From Halobacteriales archaeon YIM A00010 (lineage in GTDB: Archaea > Halobacteriota > Halobacteria > Halobacteriales > Haloarculaceae): DNA of 64,000 nt. The notes below the pieces were generated by a model. The model searched no databases and had not been told where the DNA came from. It saw only the letters and a list, made by a program, of their open reading frames with translations. The position numbers and the translations under genes are program-made. Positions within the stretch are counted from its first letter, which is position 1. Each line of letters starts with the position of its first letter. The stretch lies in NCBI GenBank assembly GCA_025041175.1, contig JAKCFJ010000004.1, forward strand, positions 310,001-374,000. Direction: 5' to 3'. Shown piece after piece: positions 1 through 7,325 of the stretch.

Positions 1-492
1 GATGAATGCCGCGATAACTGCTTCGACGCGCGAGTATAGTCGAAGTTCAAGCAGTGCAACACCGATACCAGCGACGAGAACGATGCCGATGTACACGTTC
101 TTCAGCGGGGTCAGCCAGACCAGCGCTGCGCCGCCTATGGCGTAATTCGAGATCGCCCAAAAGTGCATGATGAAAGCCATGAATGACGCCAACAACTTCG
201 CCGATAATTCGCCGATGGTGTCCCGAATGTACTCCATCAGCGGCTGGTTGATGGTCGCAAGTCGACCGGACATCTCGTGCATACCGAGACCGAGCAGCAG
301 GGTGAGCGGCATCGTCCATAACAACTCGTACCCAACTTTCGCTCCAGTATTGCCTAGAATATATATTGATCCAGCCCCGAATACGTTAGCAGTAAACAGA
401 AGTCCAAGTCCGTATGACTTGAGTAATTGTTTGGTTTGTTGTATCAACGATGAAGATAGCGAACGCTCAACTTCATAGCTGTAGTCACCCAT
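1..492 (-). CDS. NRAMP-like metal-ion transporter, N-terminal part
   Basis: The gene runs off the left edge, so only the first 164 residues are visible, starting at the ATG at 492. The sequence is strongly hydrophobic. A first membrane segment contains LLFTANVFGAGSIYIL, followed by NTGAKVGYELLWTMPL and a second segment ending in HEMSGRLA. This order resembles the start of NRAMP-type divalent metal (Mn/Fe) transporters, in which a broken first helix binds the metal. The classical DPGN metal motif is not present; FGAGSI stands in its place, so the substrate could differ. The family call is inference from this pattern. An AT-rich promoter region lies upstream. A related polytopic permease is the alternative. 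Confidence 0.6.
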   Translation of the reverse strand, partial: MGDYSYEVERSLSSSLIQQTKQLLKSYGLGLLFTANVFGAGSIYILGNTGAKVGYELLWTMPLTLLLGLGMHEMSGRLATINQPLMEYIRDTIGELSAKLLASFMAFIMHFWAISNYAIGGAALVWLTPLKNVYIGIVLVAGIGVALLELRLYSRVEAVIAAFI

Positions 493-1106
493 TGAGTCTA
501 ATTTTCACTGCCAGTTGCAAAATATCGTTGCCTGCATACTATACCGATGTTTAGTACATACCTAGCACTACTATTTTTAGTCGAATAAATCATAATTTCT
601 TAATGATATATTATATAATATATTCTCATATACTAAACAATCAAATAATGAGTAAAATAATAGCTCCTTGTAGCTGCTCTATAGTTTCGCTAGATAGCGA
701 CACTCTGACTGGATTATCTCGGTAGAAAGTGAAAAAGGGAGTATTGTGACTTCGAAAATCCGTCTCTTCGCTCGTAATGCGGTCGCCAAAATAACTAGGT
801 GGTCGTGCCGCGGGATCTCTATAAGCAGCTCGATACCGATCAGTAAGAAGTCATTCTCGTTTAGATGGTGACGCGTAGCACCAACTAAATCGATTTCGAT
901 TGGATTACCTCTAGTATCGCCATAGCCTGCGATTAACGGCGGACTGGGAGCAGCACTCCTATGAGAGTGGACGGCAGCTGCTCGCCTGGAACAGGAGGTA
1001 TGTTAATCACACTAGTCCGTCATACTGGCTTTATTGTTTTTGAAAAATAACAAATATAGCAAATATTCAAGTGAGTACCAGCCGAACCGATAGGGCGCAG
1101 TATAGA
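493..1106. other. intergenic, AT-rich, no gene seen
   Basis: About 600 bases without a supportable gene. Positions 540-660 are very AT-rich and probably hold the promoter of the leftward transporter gene. The rest has only short frames broken by stops. I see no clear repeat or RNA fold. Confidence 0.6.
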
Positions 1107-1380
1107 ATGACAGTCAAGCGAGATAACGTACGCTTCGTGCGTGCCACGACGTATCGGTGCGTGCTCCTCAAGCGACTCGTGGCCGGCCAGCCACCCTGAC
1201 ACAGTTTGCTACAGAGACTGATTACACCCTCTCGTATGTGTTCCTTGGCCTTGGTGAACTACGCGAGTAGGGCTTCATCGAACTGCTCATCTCTGACGAT
1301 CGGAAAAAGGCGCGGTTCTATGGCAGCACTGAACGGGGGATAGCGGTCTAGCAAGACATCGACGCCGCCCAGCAAACCTG
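1107..1380 (+). pseudogene. broken winged-helix transcription regulator
   Basis: The ATG at 1107 opens a frame beginning MTVKRDNVRFVRATTYR and reaching VLLKRLVAGQPP before a TGA at 1197. Shifted by one frame, the sequence continues sensibly with TQFATETDYTLSYVFLGLGE, then a TAG at 1268, then GFIELLISDDRKKARFYGST and a final TAG at 1349. Joined together this reads as one small winged-helix protein of the kind common in haloarchaea: helix, turn, recognition helix, then a charged wing ending in a TERG-like motif. At least one frameshift and two nonsense codons show that it is dead. The exact subfamily cannot be named from sequence alone. Confidence 0.55.
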
Positions 1381-2271
1381 AACACGTTCTGTTGGCCCGC
1401 GTCACGGGGGCGTGCTTGCGTATCTCTTGCCATCGCCGGATCAGGGGAGAGACTGACAGGAGAACAGTCGACATGGAGAGAACCAGTATGGGCTAATCTT
1501 GTGTTAATATATCGCGAGCTAGTGAAACAGTAAAGAAGATGGCTGCTGACTGCTGCATTCGCTCACATACTTTCTTATGGCTTTCTATTCATCATCCTCT
1601 ATGAGCACGGAGGCGTCCATCAGTCCCGATGCTCTGCGCAAATGCATGTACTGTGGCGTGCCCGCCGTCGGTCAGAGTATGCTGCAGCACGTCGCTCAAA
1701 CCGTCGATGCAGACCATGGCGCGTTTCAAACCATCCCCGACGACTTTCGCTTCGTTGACTGCCCGCGCGTCGACGACTAAAGGCCTGCCGCGTCACCAGC
1801 AACTGGCTCGCGGGCGTCTTCCGTGGCCGGCCCCGTGGCCCGCCAGCGCTCGATGATCCGATCTGTGTTCTCGCTCTGCGAGCCCCAGCAGTATCGCTGG
1901 CCTCCGATCGATCCGAGACAGTCCCGCTGGTGTATCACCTGTCTTGCATTCGCGCCCAAATGGCTTTCATCAATCTTGCTGGAACGTCTACCGTCAGGGC
2001 GTCAGAGGCACCACCCGCTGATCCACACCCGGCGTTCGAGATATGGACCCACTCTATCTATATCGGATTCATCACCCGCTTGAAGGCGGGAGTATTCTCC
2101 TTGAATCCGTATGAATTACCACATTGCTCCAAGACTCGCTCTCAGATACATACTAGTAATTTCTCTGTGGGTTTGATGATTATCGATAATGGTAAAGCCA
2201 TGGTTTAACATACCAAAAGACCGATTGAAGCGGCCCCATACGCATCTCCATGAGCATACTCCCACTACGGG
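1381..2271. other. intergenic, probably decayed coding sequence
   Basis: Nearly 900 bases without a convincing gene. The minus strand between about 1620 and 1960 reads protein-like in pieces (for example AKVVGDGLKRAMVCIDGLSD) but changes frame and has no good start, so it is at most a decayed gene. The right end carries an IS200/IS605-type hairpin, listed separately. Confidence 0.4.
2070..2106. repeat. IS200/IS605-type end hairpin, scar
   Basis: CCCGC (2075-2079) pairs with GCGGG (2086-2090) and is followed by AGTATTCTCCTTGAATCC. Read on the minus strand this gives an AGGAGAATAC-hairpin arrangement like the ends of IS200/IS605-type elements in haloarchaea. No transposase is attached, so it is a scar at best. 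Assignment is from memory of such ends, not from a search. Confidence 0.4.
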
Positions 2272-2601
2272 ATGAGTCACAACCACCCCCCCCACGAACC
2301 GCGCATTCTCGGCCTCGATAGTGAGGCTGCCGATAAAGCGTTCGAGGTATTAACTGCCTCGACGACCCGGGCGGTGCTGTCGATCATCTACGAGCAGCCG
2401 TCGACGCCGACTGAAATTCATGATGAGGTTGGTACGTCACTCCAGACTGTTCATTACCACCTTGAGAAACTGGAGGATGCGGGCCTTATCGAGCCGGCCG
2501 GCGATGAATATTCGGAGAACGGAACCGAGATGACGCTGTACGCGCCAGTAACCGAGGCCATCGCGCTGTTCGCCGCCGAGCACCCACGTACCAGCGGCTG
2601 A
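2272..2601 (+). CDS. ArsR-like winged-helix regulator
   Basis: A 109-residue DNA-binding protein. Residues about 20-95 form a winged helix: ALTASTTRAVLSIIYEQP-like helix 1, then TPTEIHDEVGTS, then the recognition helix and wing SLQTVHYHLEKLEDAGLIEP. The conserved HYHLEKLEDAGLI stretch is typical of haloarchaeal ArsR-type regulators, which bind promoter DNA as dimers. No metal-binding cysteines are present, so a metal sensor role is unlikely. A short acidic tail follows. It stands alone between an intergenic scar and a convergent PadR gene, and its targets cannot be inferred. Confidence 0.8.
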   Translation: MSHNHPPHEPRILGLDSEAADKAFEVLTASTTRAVLSIIYEQPSTPTEIHDEVGTSLQTVHYHLEKLEDAGLIEPAGDEYSENGTEMTLYAPVTEAIALFAAEHPRTSG

Positions 2602-2706
2602 CGGAGTTTTTCCGATAACGCGATACGTTGGTGTCCCCGCTAGCCGACAGGCCACACGTCGGTTCTCACATCTGGAGGAAACGTCGGAGCTATCCCCTGA
2701 GGCCGT

Positions 2707-3069
2707 TTACTCCTGAGCGGCCGTGACGAGGTCGTTGATCTCCGCCGTGCGGCTGTCGGTCGTGAGGAACCGCGAGAACGTCCAGGCCAATCGGGTCACA
2801 ATGGCGTCGTGGCCAGCCTCTGTCAGCGCATATTCGTTGGTCCGCCGATCAAGCGCACTTTTCTCGACAAGGTCCATCTCGACCAGGGCGTCGAGGTTCG
2901 GATAGAGTTGCCCGTGGTTGACCTTCGATCCGGAGTACGCTTCGAGCTCGCTCTTGACCGCCAGCCCGTAACGGGCCTCCTCTGCGAGAATCACGAGAAT
3001 CTGCTGTTGGAAGGCCGTCAGGTCGTGGGCAATCTCCACATCGTTGTCGTCCGTCGCTGTCACCGACAT
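2707..3069 (-). CDS. PadR-family transcription regulator
   Basis: Winged-helix regulator of about 120 residues. It shows the PadR signature: FQQQILVILAE, YGLAVKSELEAYSG, then VNHGQLYPNLDALVEMDLVE and a wing with DRRTNEYALTEAG. PadR proteins are dimeric repressors, often of transport or stress genes. I take the start at 3069 (MSVTATDDND); a longer frame from 3108 is open but adds 13 residues that do not resemble PadR. It diverges from the OB-fold gene at 3120, so the two may share a promoter region. Three further PadR-type genes or relics occur in the window. Confidence 0.85.
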   Translation of the reverse strand: MSVTATDDNDVEIAHDLTAFQQQILVILAEEARYGLAVKSELEAYSGSKVNHGQLYPNLDALVEMDLVEKSALDRRTNEYALTEAGHDAIVTRLAWTFSRFLTTDSRTAEINDLVTAAQE

Positions 3070-3119
3070 ATACTCACCGATGAGAGTCGCGTATGTAATA
3101 TTGATCAACGATCACACGA

Positions 3120-3560
3120 GTGTTTGACGCATCTCGGCGGGGGGTCCGAGAGACAGACACGATGCCCTCCGCTAGAGCATGCTTCCACCAGCCGGGAGTC
3201 GTACCCCACTGGCCGAGCGTCACCCACTTCACGCCGAACAATCACCGCCACTTCGAGCTCGTCCGGTACAATGAGGAGACGAACAAGGATGATCAGATCC
3301 ACTGTGTGATCTTCAACTCTCGGCGCTCGGCCATTACTACGGATATCACCGAAAGGAGGCAGGTCGCCATCGCTGGCCAGCTCTCGTTTTATCCACCGCA
3401 AGGCAGTGGTTCGATCCTTGTCGACGAGGTCGCCTCGGTTGACGGAGACGAGGACGACGCACATCCGTTCGAGATCATTCGGGCGAACCGGCGCGTACAA
3501 ATCGCGATCGCCACGGTGCTGCTCGTGGCGCTCGCTGTTGGGGTGCTCCTGGTGCTGTGA
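3120..3560 (+). CDS. OB-fold-like protein with C-terminal membrane anchor
   Basis: About 146 residues if the first ATG is used; the start is uncertain because the first ~35 residues look unlike a folded domain (another Met lies at 3162). The middle part, with HFELVRYNEETNKDD, IHCVIFNSRR and VAIAGQLSFYPPQGSGSILV, resembles the OB-fold nucleic-acid-binding module seen in exonuclease VII large subunits and related proteins. The end is a single membrane helix, IAIATVLLVALAVGVLLVL. A membrane-tethered OB domain of this kind has no function I can name. It is divergent from the PadR gene. The family call is inference from short motifs. Confidence 0.5.
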   Translation: MFDASRRGVRETDTMPSARACFHQPGVVPHWPSVTHFTPNNHRHFELVRYNEETNKDDQIHCVIFNSRRSAITTDITERRQVAIAGQLSFYPPQGSGSILVDEVASVDGDEDDAHPFEIIRANRRVQIAIATVLLVALAVGVLLVL

Positions 3561-3584
3561 GCACGAACACCACGCAGAAACAGA

Positions 3585-3765
3585 TCAAAAGAGGCCGATC
3601 GTCCGGAGAACGCCAAGAACAGACGCGAGCGAGAGCAAGATCGCGAAAACGCCGAGTGCGAATAGCCCGTTGTTCACAATCCGATTCTTCGAATACAGGG
3701 GTGACGGGTTATATCGCCAGCGAGATGTACCAGCACGCCACCAGCACCAGACGGAGAGCGGGAGA
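3585..3765 (-). pseudogene. C-terminal scrap of a DUF457-type membrane hydrolase
   Basis: The minus strand ends with RWRYNPSPLYSKNRIVNNGL and FALGVFAILLSLASVLGV before a TGA at 3585-3587. This matches, residue by residue, the end of the intact gene at 5155-5796 (FSPLSYDNRIAKNGLFAFGA). Upstream, GGVLVHLAGD appears in a different frame, matching VVHLLGD of the intact copy. It is therefore a frameshifted 3' remnant of a paralogue, abutting the glucosaminidase gene. Two copies flank the two peptidoglycan hydrolase genes, which suggests a duplication or recombination around them. Confidence 0.7.
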
Positions 3766-3768
3766 TTG

Positions 3769-4329
3769 TCAGTTCGGGAGGTTGGCGTCGAGATCGTTCA
3801 TGATGCTGGCGATCTTCTCGGCCCACTGCGGATCGGTCGCATAATGGACGTTCATACCGCGCAGGGTTGCCCCCTCGTAGTAGGTCCCCCCAGGTGTGAG
3901 ATACTCTTGATCGACGTACTCCATTACCTGCCGAACACACTGCGCGAACGAGGCGTACTCATCGGCGCACTCGCGGGGACAGATGTCTCTCGCGTCGAAG
4001 CCGTAGATGTTGTTCTTCTCTTGGGCGATATCACTTCGCCCCCACGCTGATTCGAGCGCGGCATGGGCGGCCATGTAGATCGCGTTGATCTGCCGGTTGT
4101 TCTGCACGGTGATCCAGGTATCGCCGAGCCCGATCAGCGGGCTGCCTGATGACATCGCGTCGATCGCCGCATCGAGCTGCCCGCCAGTGACGTTAGCGGG
4201 CTGTCTGAGATCGCTGTCGATGGTATACGCCGCGACAGGGCGAGATAGGAACGATACGCTGCCAGCCGCGACAATACTTGCACTGCCCAGTGCTTTCAGT
4301 ACCGACCGTCGAGTGAGGTTCTGAGTCAT
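3769..4329 (-). CDS. Tat-exported glucosaminidase-domain protein
   Basis: A 186-residue protein with an N-terminal Tat signal (TRRSVLKALGSASIVAAGS), so it is folded before export. The mature part contains AIYMAAHAALESAWGRSDIA, NNIYGFDA and MNVHYATDPQWAEKIASIM. This order (H-x-x-L-E-S-x-W-G, then N-N-x-x-G, then Y-A-x-D-x-x-W) is that of the glucosaminidase/GH73 fold, which cuts N-acetylglucosamine bonds in bacterial peptidoglycan. The Glu in ALESAWG is the likely catalytic acid. Haloarchaea have no peptidoglycan, so the substrate is presumably foreign or another glycan. It is the downstream partner of the amidase at 4417. Confidence 0.75.
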   Translation of the reverse strand: MTQNLTRRSVLKALGSASIVAAGSVSFLSRPVAAYTIDSDLRQPANVTGGQLDAAIDAMSSGSPLIGLGDTWITVQNNRQINAIYMAAHAALESAWGRSDIAQEKNNIYGFDARDICPRECADEYASFAQCVRQVMEYVDQEYLTPGGTYYEGATLRGMNVHYATDPQWAEKIASIMNDLDANLPN

Positions 4330-4416
4330 GAGTGCGTGTATCCGCGTTGTACGTCTGCTTGCTGTCTGCCCTGTTCGTGCTCCCTGATACGCGCCCCCGG
4401 TCGCAGGGACGCGCTT

Positions 4417-5016
4417 CTACCTGGATGTTACGAGATCCATGTAGTGCCCCCAGTTCCAATTTCCCCCGGGATCGGTGTGGGTGCTCCCGGGCACCTGTGC
4501 GTGGCCGATGACGCCAGCGGTGGCTGGGTCTGCTGGATGCTGTTTCGGGACGCCGTACTGCTCGCAGAGCCAGCTGGTGAGGGTGGCGGAACTCTGATAC
4601 TGGTCGGCTGTGAAGCTATCACTGACGTAGCCGCCGTGTTCGATGCCGATTGACTGCTGATTATAGCCGCTGTTCCCCGCGTGCCATGCGGTGTTCTGAT
4701 CGCTGACACTCTGATAGCGATGGCCATCCTTAGCGACGGTGTAGTGGGCGCTGACATCCGCATCAGGGTTCTGGAACCAGTTGACCGCACTACTAGCCGA
4801 GCCCTGCACGACGTGGATGATGACCCAGTTGATGTCGCCCGCACTCCGGTTCGCACCGGTATAGTTACTCGCATCAGCTGGCTTCCAGTCGACACTTGGC
4901 TTCGCTGCGACGGAACTGCTCGCCAGCGCAGTCCCACCGAGGCCAGCCATGCCAACCGCACCGATACGTCTCAGGACGTCTCGCCGGGTTGAATCAATAT
5001 GCAGTGCCTCTCGCAT
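4417..5016 (-). CDS. Tat-exported N-acetylmuramoyl-L-alanine amidase-like protein
   Basis: About 199 residues. The start at 5016 (MREALHIDSTRRDVL) is preferred: a GGTG ribosome-binding-like sequence lies 8 bases upstream and the Tat motif TRRDVLRRIG follows directly. The mature domain is an Amidase_2/PGRP fold: INWVIIHVVQGSASSAVNWF (first zinc His), VSAHYTVAKDGHRYQSV, NTAWHAGNSGYN, SIGIEHGGYV and a late GHAQVPGSTHTDPG (zinc His and final ligand pattern H...D/C). Such enzymes release the peptide from muramic acid in peptidoglycan. In an organism without that polymer, attack on bacteria or a scavenging role is the reasonable inference. It lies just upstream of the glucosaminidase on the same strand. 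Confidence 0.85.
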   Translation of the reverse strand: MREALHIDSTRRDVLRRIGAVGMAGLGGTALASSSVAAKPSVDWKPADASNYTGANRSAGDINWVIIHVVQGSASSAVNWFQNPDADVSAHYTVAKDGHRYQSVSDQNTAWHAGNSGYNQQSIGIEHGGYVSDSFTADQYQSSATLTSWLCEQYGVPKQHPADPATAGVIGHAQVPGSTHTDPGGNWNWGHYMDLVTSR

Positions 5017-5077
5017 ATTAACAGCACCTATAGCGCAAATCATCTTAACACCATCCGCTAGCATTATAATATGATAT

Positions 5078-5092
5078 ATAATATATAAATAT
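5078..5092 (-). promoter_or_regulatory. TATA box for the amidase gene
   Basis: On the minus strand, TTTATATATT (5080-5089) lies in a strongly AT-rich block. Transcription would start near 5059, upstream of the preferred amidase ATG at 5016 and just inside the alternative ATG at 5064, which argues for the shorter protein. Confidence 0.5.
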
Positions 5093-5154
5093 AATGCCGC
5101 ACCAGACCGATCGACACGTGCTCCCGGGCGCTACACGTCGGACGGAAACACCAC

Positions 5155-5796
5155 TCAGGCAAGCAGACCAACCACAGACGCAAGAGACGCTATAACCGCA
5201 AGAGCACCGAACGCAAACAGCCCATTCTTGGCGATCCGATTGTCGTACGAGAGTGGCGAAAAACGGAGTTTCCAGCGCGAAAACGGCAGCAAGGGCTGCA
5301 GCCCGCCCTTCGTGATCACGTCACCAAGGAGGTGAACGACGATCGCGGCTGCTCCGATCCACATGCCCGCCGCCCCGAGCGTCGACGCATCGAGAGCAAC
5401 AAGGCGAGCGGCCCACCACGACAGCCCACTCCCGCCAGCACTAGCAGAGGTCGTGAACAGGGCACCGACGATCGGCTCGACGGCGTACCGGCCGACTAGC
5501 CAGCCGATCGCTCCGAAGACCGCCCCCGACAGCCCCACGGCCACGAGCGAGTGGCTTGTCTTGCGGTGCTCGAGCCACTCCACGCGCTGATCCTTGTCCG
5601 GCAACGGCTCGAGCCACCAGATCCCCAGAATGGCAAGGACGGCCAGAATCGGGCGTGAGAGCGCAACCGTCTGGATGAGCCCCGCGACCGCAAGACAGAA
5701 CAGAGCAACTGGCTCAACGCGAACACGCGCCGATGTGAGACCGTGTACTACGGCTGTGGCACGCTCACCCAGCTCGACAGCGAGGAGACCAACCAA
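5155..5796 (-). CDS. DUF457/YdjM-type membrane metal-dependent hydrolase
   Basis: A 213-residue membrane protein with a TTG start at 5796. Four to five hydrophobic segments are visible. The family motifs are present: LPDKDQRVEWLEHRKTSHSL (acidic pair, H-R-K-x-x-S-H) and VVHLLGDVITKGGLQPLLPF (H-x-x-G-D and a small-residue turn). These residues bind metal in the LexA-binding inner-membrane hydrolase family. Substrate unknown. The start codon overlaps the start of a rightward ORF at 5796, so the two genes diverge with no spacer. A broken paralogue lies at 3585. Confidence 0.75.
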   Translation of the reverse strand: MVGLLAVELGERATAVVHGLTSARVRVEPVALFCLAVAGLIQTVALSRPILAVLAILGIWWLEPLPDKDQRVEWLEHRKTSHSLVAVGLSGAVFGAIGWLVGRYAVEPIVGALFTTSASAGGSGLSWWAARLVALDASTLGAAGMWIGAAAIVVHLLGDVITKGGLQPLLPFSRWKLRFSPLSYDNRIAKNGLFAFGALAVIASLASVVGLLA

Positions 5797-5927
5797 TGGT
5801 GAGCGACAAGGAGGGGGAGATCGTCGCCGTACCTGACAAAAGAGGACTCAGGCTCCTCGATCGGAATGCTCCTGTGCGATGGTGGATGTCCGCTGAAAAA
5901 TGGATCGACGTGGAGGATCTCCGATGA
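5796..5927 (+). CDS. small basic/tryptophan-containing protein
   Basis: A 43-residue frame starting MVSDKEGEIVAVPD and ending WWMSAEKWIDVEDLR. It has good codon use and its TGA overlaps the ATG of the next small gene (ATGA), the usual sign of translational coupling in haloarchaeal plasmids and viruses. I do not recognise it. Because the frame is short, a chance ORF cannot be excluded, but the coupling supports it. Confidence 0.45.
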   Translation: MVSDKEGEIVAVPDKRGLRLLDRNAPVRWWMSAEKWIDVEDLR

Positions 5928-6076
5928 GCTACGACTATCCCGACTGTGGGCGTGCGTTTGAGAAACAAGCCCACCTCGATGTCCATCCCTGCCCCGAGAT
6001 CGTCGGCCAGAAAACAGCCCGTGCGATTCGAGCGCAGTTCGATCCGGCCCAGCGATTCCTCGACGAGGACTACTGA
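5924..6076 (+). CDS. small C2H2-like zinc-finger protein
   Basis: A 50-residue protein coupled by ATGA overlap to the gene before it. The start MSYDYPDCGRAFEKQAHLDV is followed by HPCPEIVG, giving a C-x-C2H2-like ligand set (Cys8, His18, His22 region and Cys24). The first Cys of a canonical C-x2-C pair is absent (Y-P-D-C), so metal binding may use three ligands or be lost. Similar tiny zinc-finger proteins are common on haloarchaeal plasmids and viruses, where most are uncharacterised. Confidence 0.5.
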   Translation: MSYDYPDCGRAFEKQAHLDVHPCPEIVGQKTARAIRAQFDPAQRFLDEDY

Positions 6077-6147
6077 CGCGGCCAGGTGGCCTGAGGGGGT
6101 TCGAGTCCTCTCTCGCGTCGTGGGGCAAAACGTCCCATAGAACGACA

Positions 6148-6348
6148 ATGACAGCGAGCTATCGACAGAAGGTTGAACAGATCATCTCGACCGGTGACAT
6201 GCCAGCGATCGAGGGGAGCTACGAGCGGGATCAGGCGATCGGACTCCTCGAGGACTATGCCAGTCATCCAGATTCGGGCGATCTCGTCGTTGAGCGGGCT
6301 CAGAACGCAGTGGAGCAGCTGACCGACTCACAGGAGGGCGAGCGATGA
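6148..6348 (+). CDS. small acidic protein of unknown function
   Basis: A 66-residue acidic helical protein (MTASYRQKVEQIISTGDMPA, ending QLTDSQEGER). It has no motif I recognise. The TGA overlaps the ATG of the following zinc-ribbon gene (ATGA at 6345-6348), so both are probably translated together. It belongs to the run of tiny coupled genes between 5.8 and 6.5 kb. Confidence 0.6.
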   Translation: MTASYRQKVEQIISTGDMPAIEGSYERDQAIGLLEDYASHPDSGDLVVERAQNAVEQLTDSQEGER

Positions 6349-6473
6349 CGGTCTACACCTGCCCCGATTGCCACGTCAGTACGGAAGTCGAACGTGACGG
6401 CAGCTACCCACCACCGGTCAACCCGCGCAAATGCCCCGAGTGCGGCCAGCGGTTCGGTCCCGATCTGCGATAG
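6345..6473 (+). CDS. small zinc-ribbon protein
   Basis: A 42-residue protein with two Cys pairs: YTCPDCHV near the start and RKCPECGQRF near the end, spaced by a proline-rich loop. Two C-P-x-C knuckles make a rubredoxin-type zinc ribbon, which usually binds nucleic acid or another protein. It is coupled by a 4-base overlap to the preceding gene. Function unknown; small zinc ribbons such as this are abundant in haloarchaea. Confidence 0.65.
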   Translation: MTVYTCPDCHVSTEVERDGSYPPPVNPRKCPECGQRFGPDLR

Positions 6474-6554
6474 CTGAGGACTAGCGCGACGGGACTCTCC
6501 TCGAGCGTGCAACTGATCCAGAATGACTGAATGAGCGGCTCTTTTCCGGCTCTC

Positions 6555-6594
6555 ATGGGCTATAGCGATCGCTATTGGAATCACTATAGCCCAT
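6555..6594. promoter_or_regulatory. palindromic operator of the toxin-antitoxin operon
   Basis: ATGGGCTATAG (6555-6565) is repeated in perfect inversion at 6584-6594. Overlapping its left arm is a second perfect palindrome, ATAGCGATCGCTAT (6562-6575). It lies 50 bases upstream of the antitoxin start. Ribbon-helix-helix antitoxins bind such palindromes as dimers and repress their own operon, so this is the likely autoregulatory site. Confidence 0.6.
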
Positions 6595-6644
6595 GCAGCA
6601 GACGGACGACACCACTATACGTACAGCGAGTGTACGACATATGT

Positions 6645-6938
6645 ATGTCAAACGCGTCATCATCCGCTGATCCCAGCGACACCCGCGTCCAGCTGAATGT
6701 GCGTGTGACCCAGCAGTTCCTTGACCGTATCGACGAGATCTGGCAGGGGCGGGGCTTCAATTCTCGGTCGGAATACATCCGATACGTCCTCCATGATGCG
6801 GCTGATCACCAGACGTTTGATCGGGACGAGCTGCTGGCACTCGCACAGGCCGAACGGCAACTGCGGGAGGACACGACCCATTCATTCGAGGACGTGCTCG
6901 CCCAGTCGGAACTCGATAGAGAAGATACAGACGAATGA
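6645..6938 (+). CDS. ribbon-helix-helix antitoxin
   Basis: A 97-residue protein. The start at 6645 (MSNASSSADP) is chosen because the longer frame from 6531 would run through the palindromic operator. Residues about 15-55, with TRVQLNVRVTQQFLDRIDEI and GFNSRSEYIRYVLHDAAD, form a MetJ/Arc/CopG ribbon-helix-helix: a beta strand with alternating residues, then two helices including the RSEYIRYVL dimer helix. The acidic C-terminal tail would wrap the toxin. The last codon overlaps the toxin start (ATGA), so toxin and antitoxin are translated together. Confidence 0.85.
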   Translation: MSNASSSADPSDTRVQLNVRVTQQFLDRIDEIWQGRGFNSRSEYIRYVLHDAADHQTFDRDELLALAQAERQLREDTTHSFEDVLAQSELDREDTDE

Positions 6939-7222
6939 CATCGGACGGTGAGGAGTGGTCGATCCGCTTTACAGACACCGGGAAGGCTGATTTCCTTGCG
7001 CTCGAAGCGGACGATCAAGACCAACTCCGGAACAAGCTCACCGATATCGTCGAGTCGCCCTGGCGCGACCCGCCCGACTACGGCGAACCACTGCAAAACA
7101 GCCCCTACAAGAAGGTCCGTATCGGTCAGTTCCGGCTCTCAGTTACATTCGATCGCACGGACAACGAGATGGCTATCGCGCGTATCAAACGCCGAAGCGG
7201 AGCGTATACAGCTGACGACTGA
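6935..7222 (+). CDS. RelE/ParE-type toxin
   Basis: A 95-residue protein with the RelE/ParE outline: two helices (DTGKADFLALEADDQDQLRN), then strands with YKKVRIGQFRLSVTFDR and AIARIKRRSGAYT at the end. The basic strand K-V-R-I-G-x-F-R-L and the final R-I-K-R-R-S are typical of this fold, whose members either cleave mRNA in the ribosome (RelE) or poison gyrase (ParE). Which of these applies cannot be told here. It overlaps the antitoxin gene by 4 bases. Confidence 0.85.
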   Translation: MTSDGEEWSIRFTDTGKADFLALEADDQDQLRNKLTDIVESPWRDPPDYGEPLQNSPYKKVRIGQFRLSVTFDRTDNEMAIARIKRRSGAYTADD

Positions 7223-7272
7223 ACCACCACGAGAGACCGTCTATCCCCTCATCCATACACTATAGACATTCC

Positions 7273-7289
7273 CATAGCTATTCCTATAG
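7273..7289. repeat. CTATAG-type inverted motif, copy 1
   Basis: CATAGCTATTCCTATAG lies just downstream of the toxin gene. A near-identical motif, CCTATAGCTATTTCTATAG, occurs at 11659-11677, and both resemble the half sites of the operator at 6555-6594. These could be extra operator sites or ends of a mobile segment. Confidence 0.35.
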
Positions 7290-7325
7290 AGCATATCGAG
7301 TCCGCGTGAGGCGGTACTATGACGC

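Noticed and set aside
1577-1856. Open frames on the plus strand with a few cysteines
   Set aside because: No start or domain; the minus strand reads more like decayed protein, and neither has conserved order.
5017-5064. A longer amidase starting at 5064
   Set aside because: The expected transcription start lies downstream of that ATG, and the Tat motif and ribosome-binding site favour 5016.
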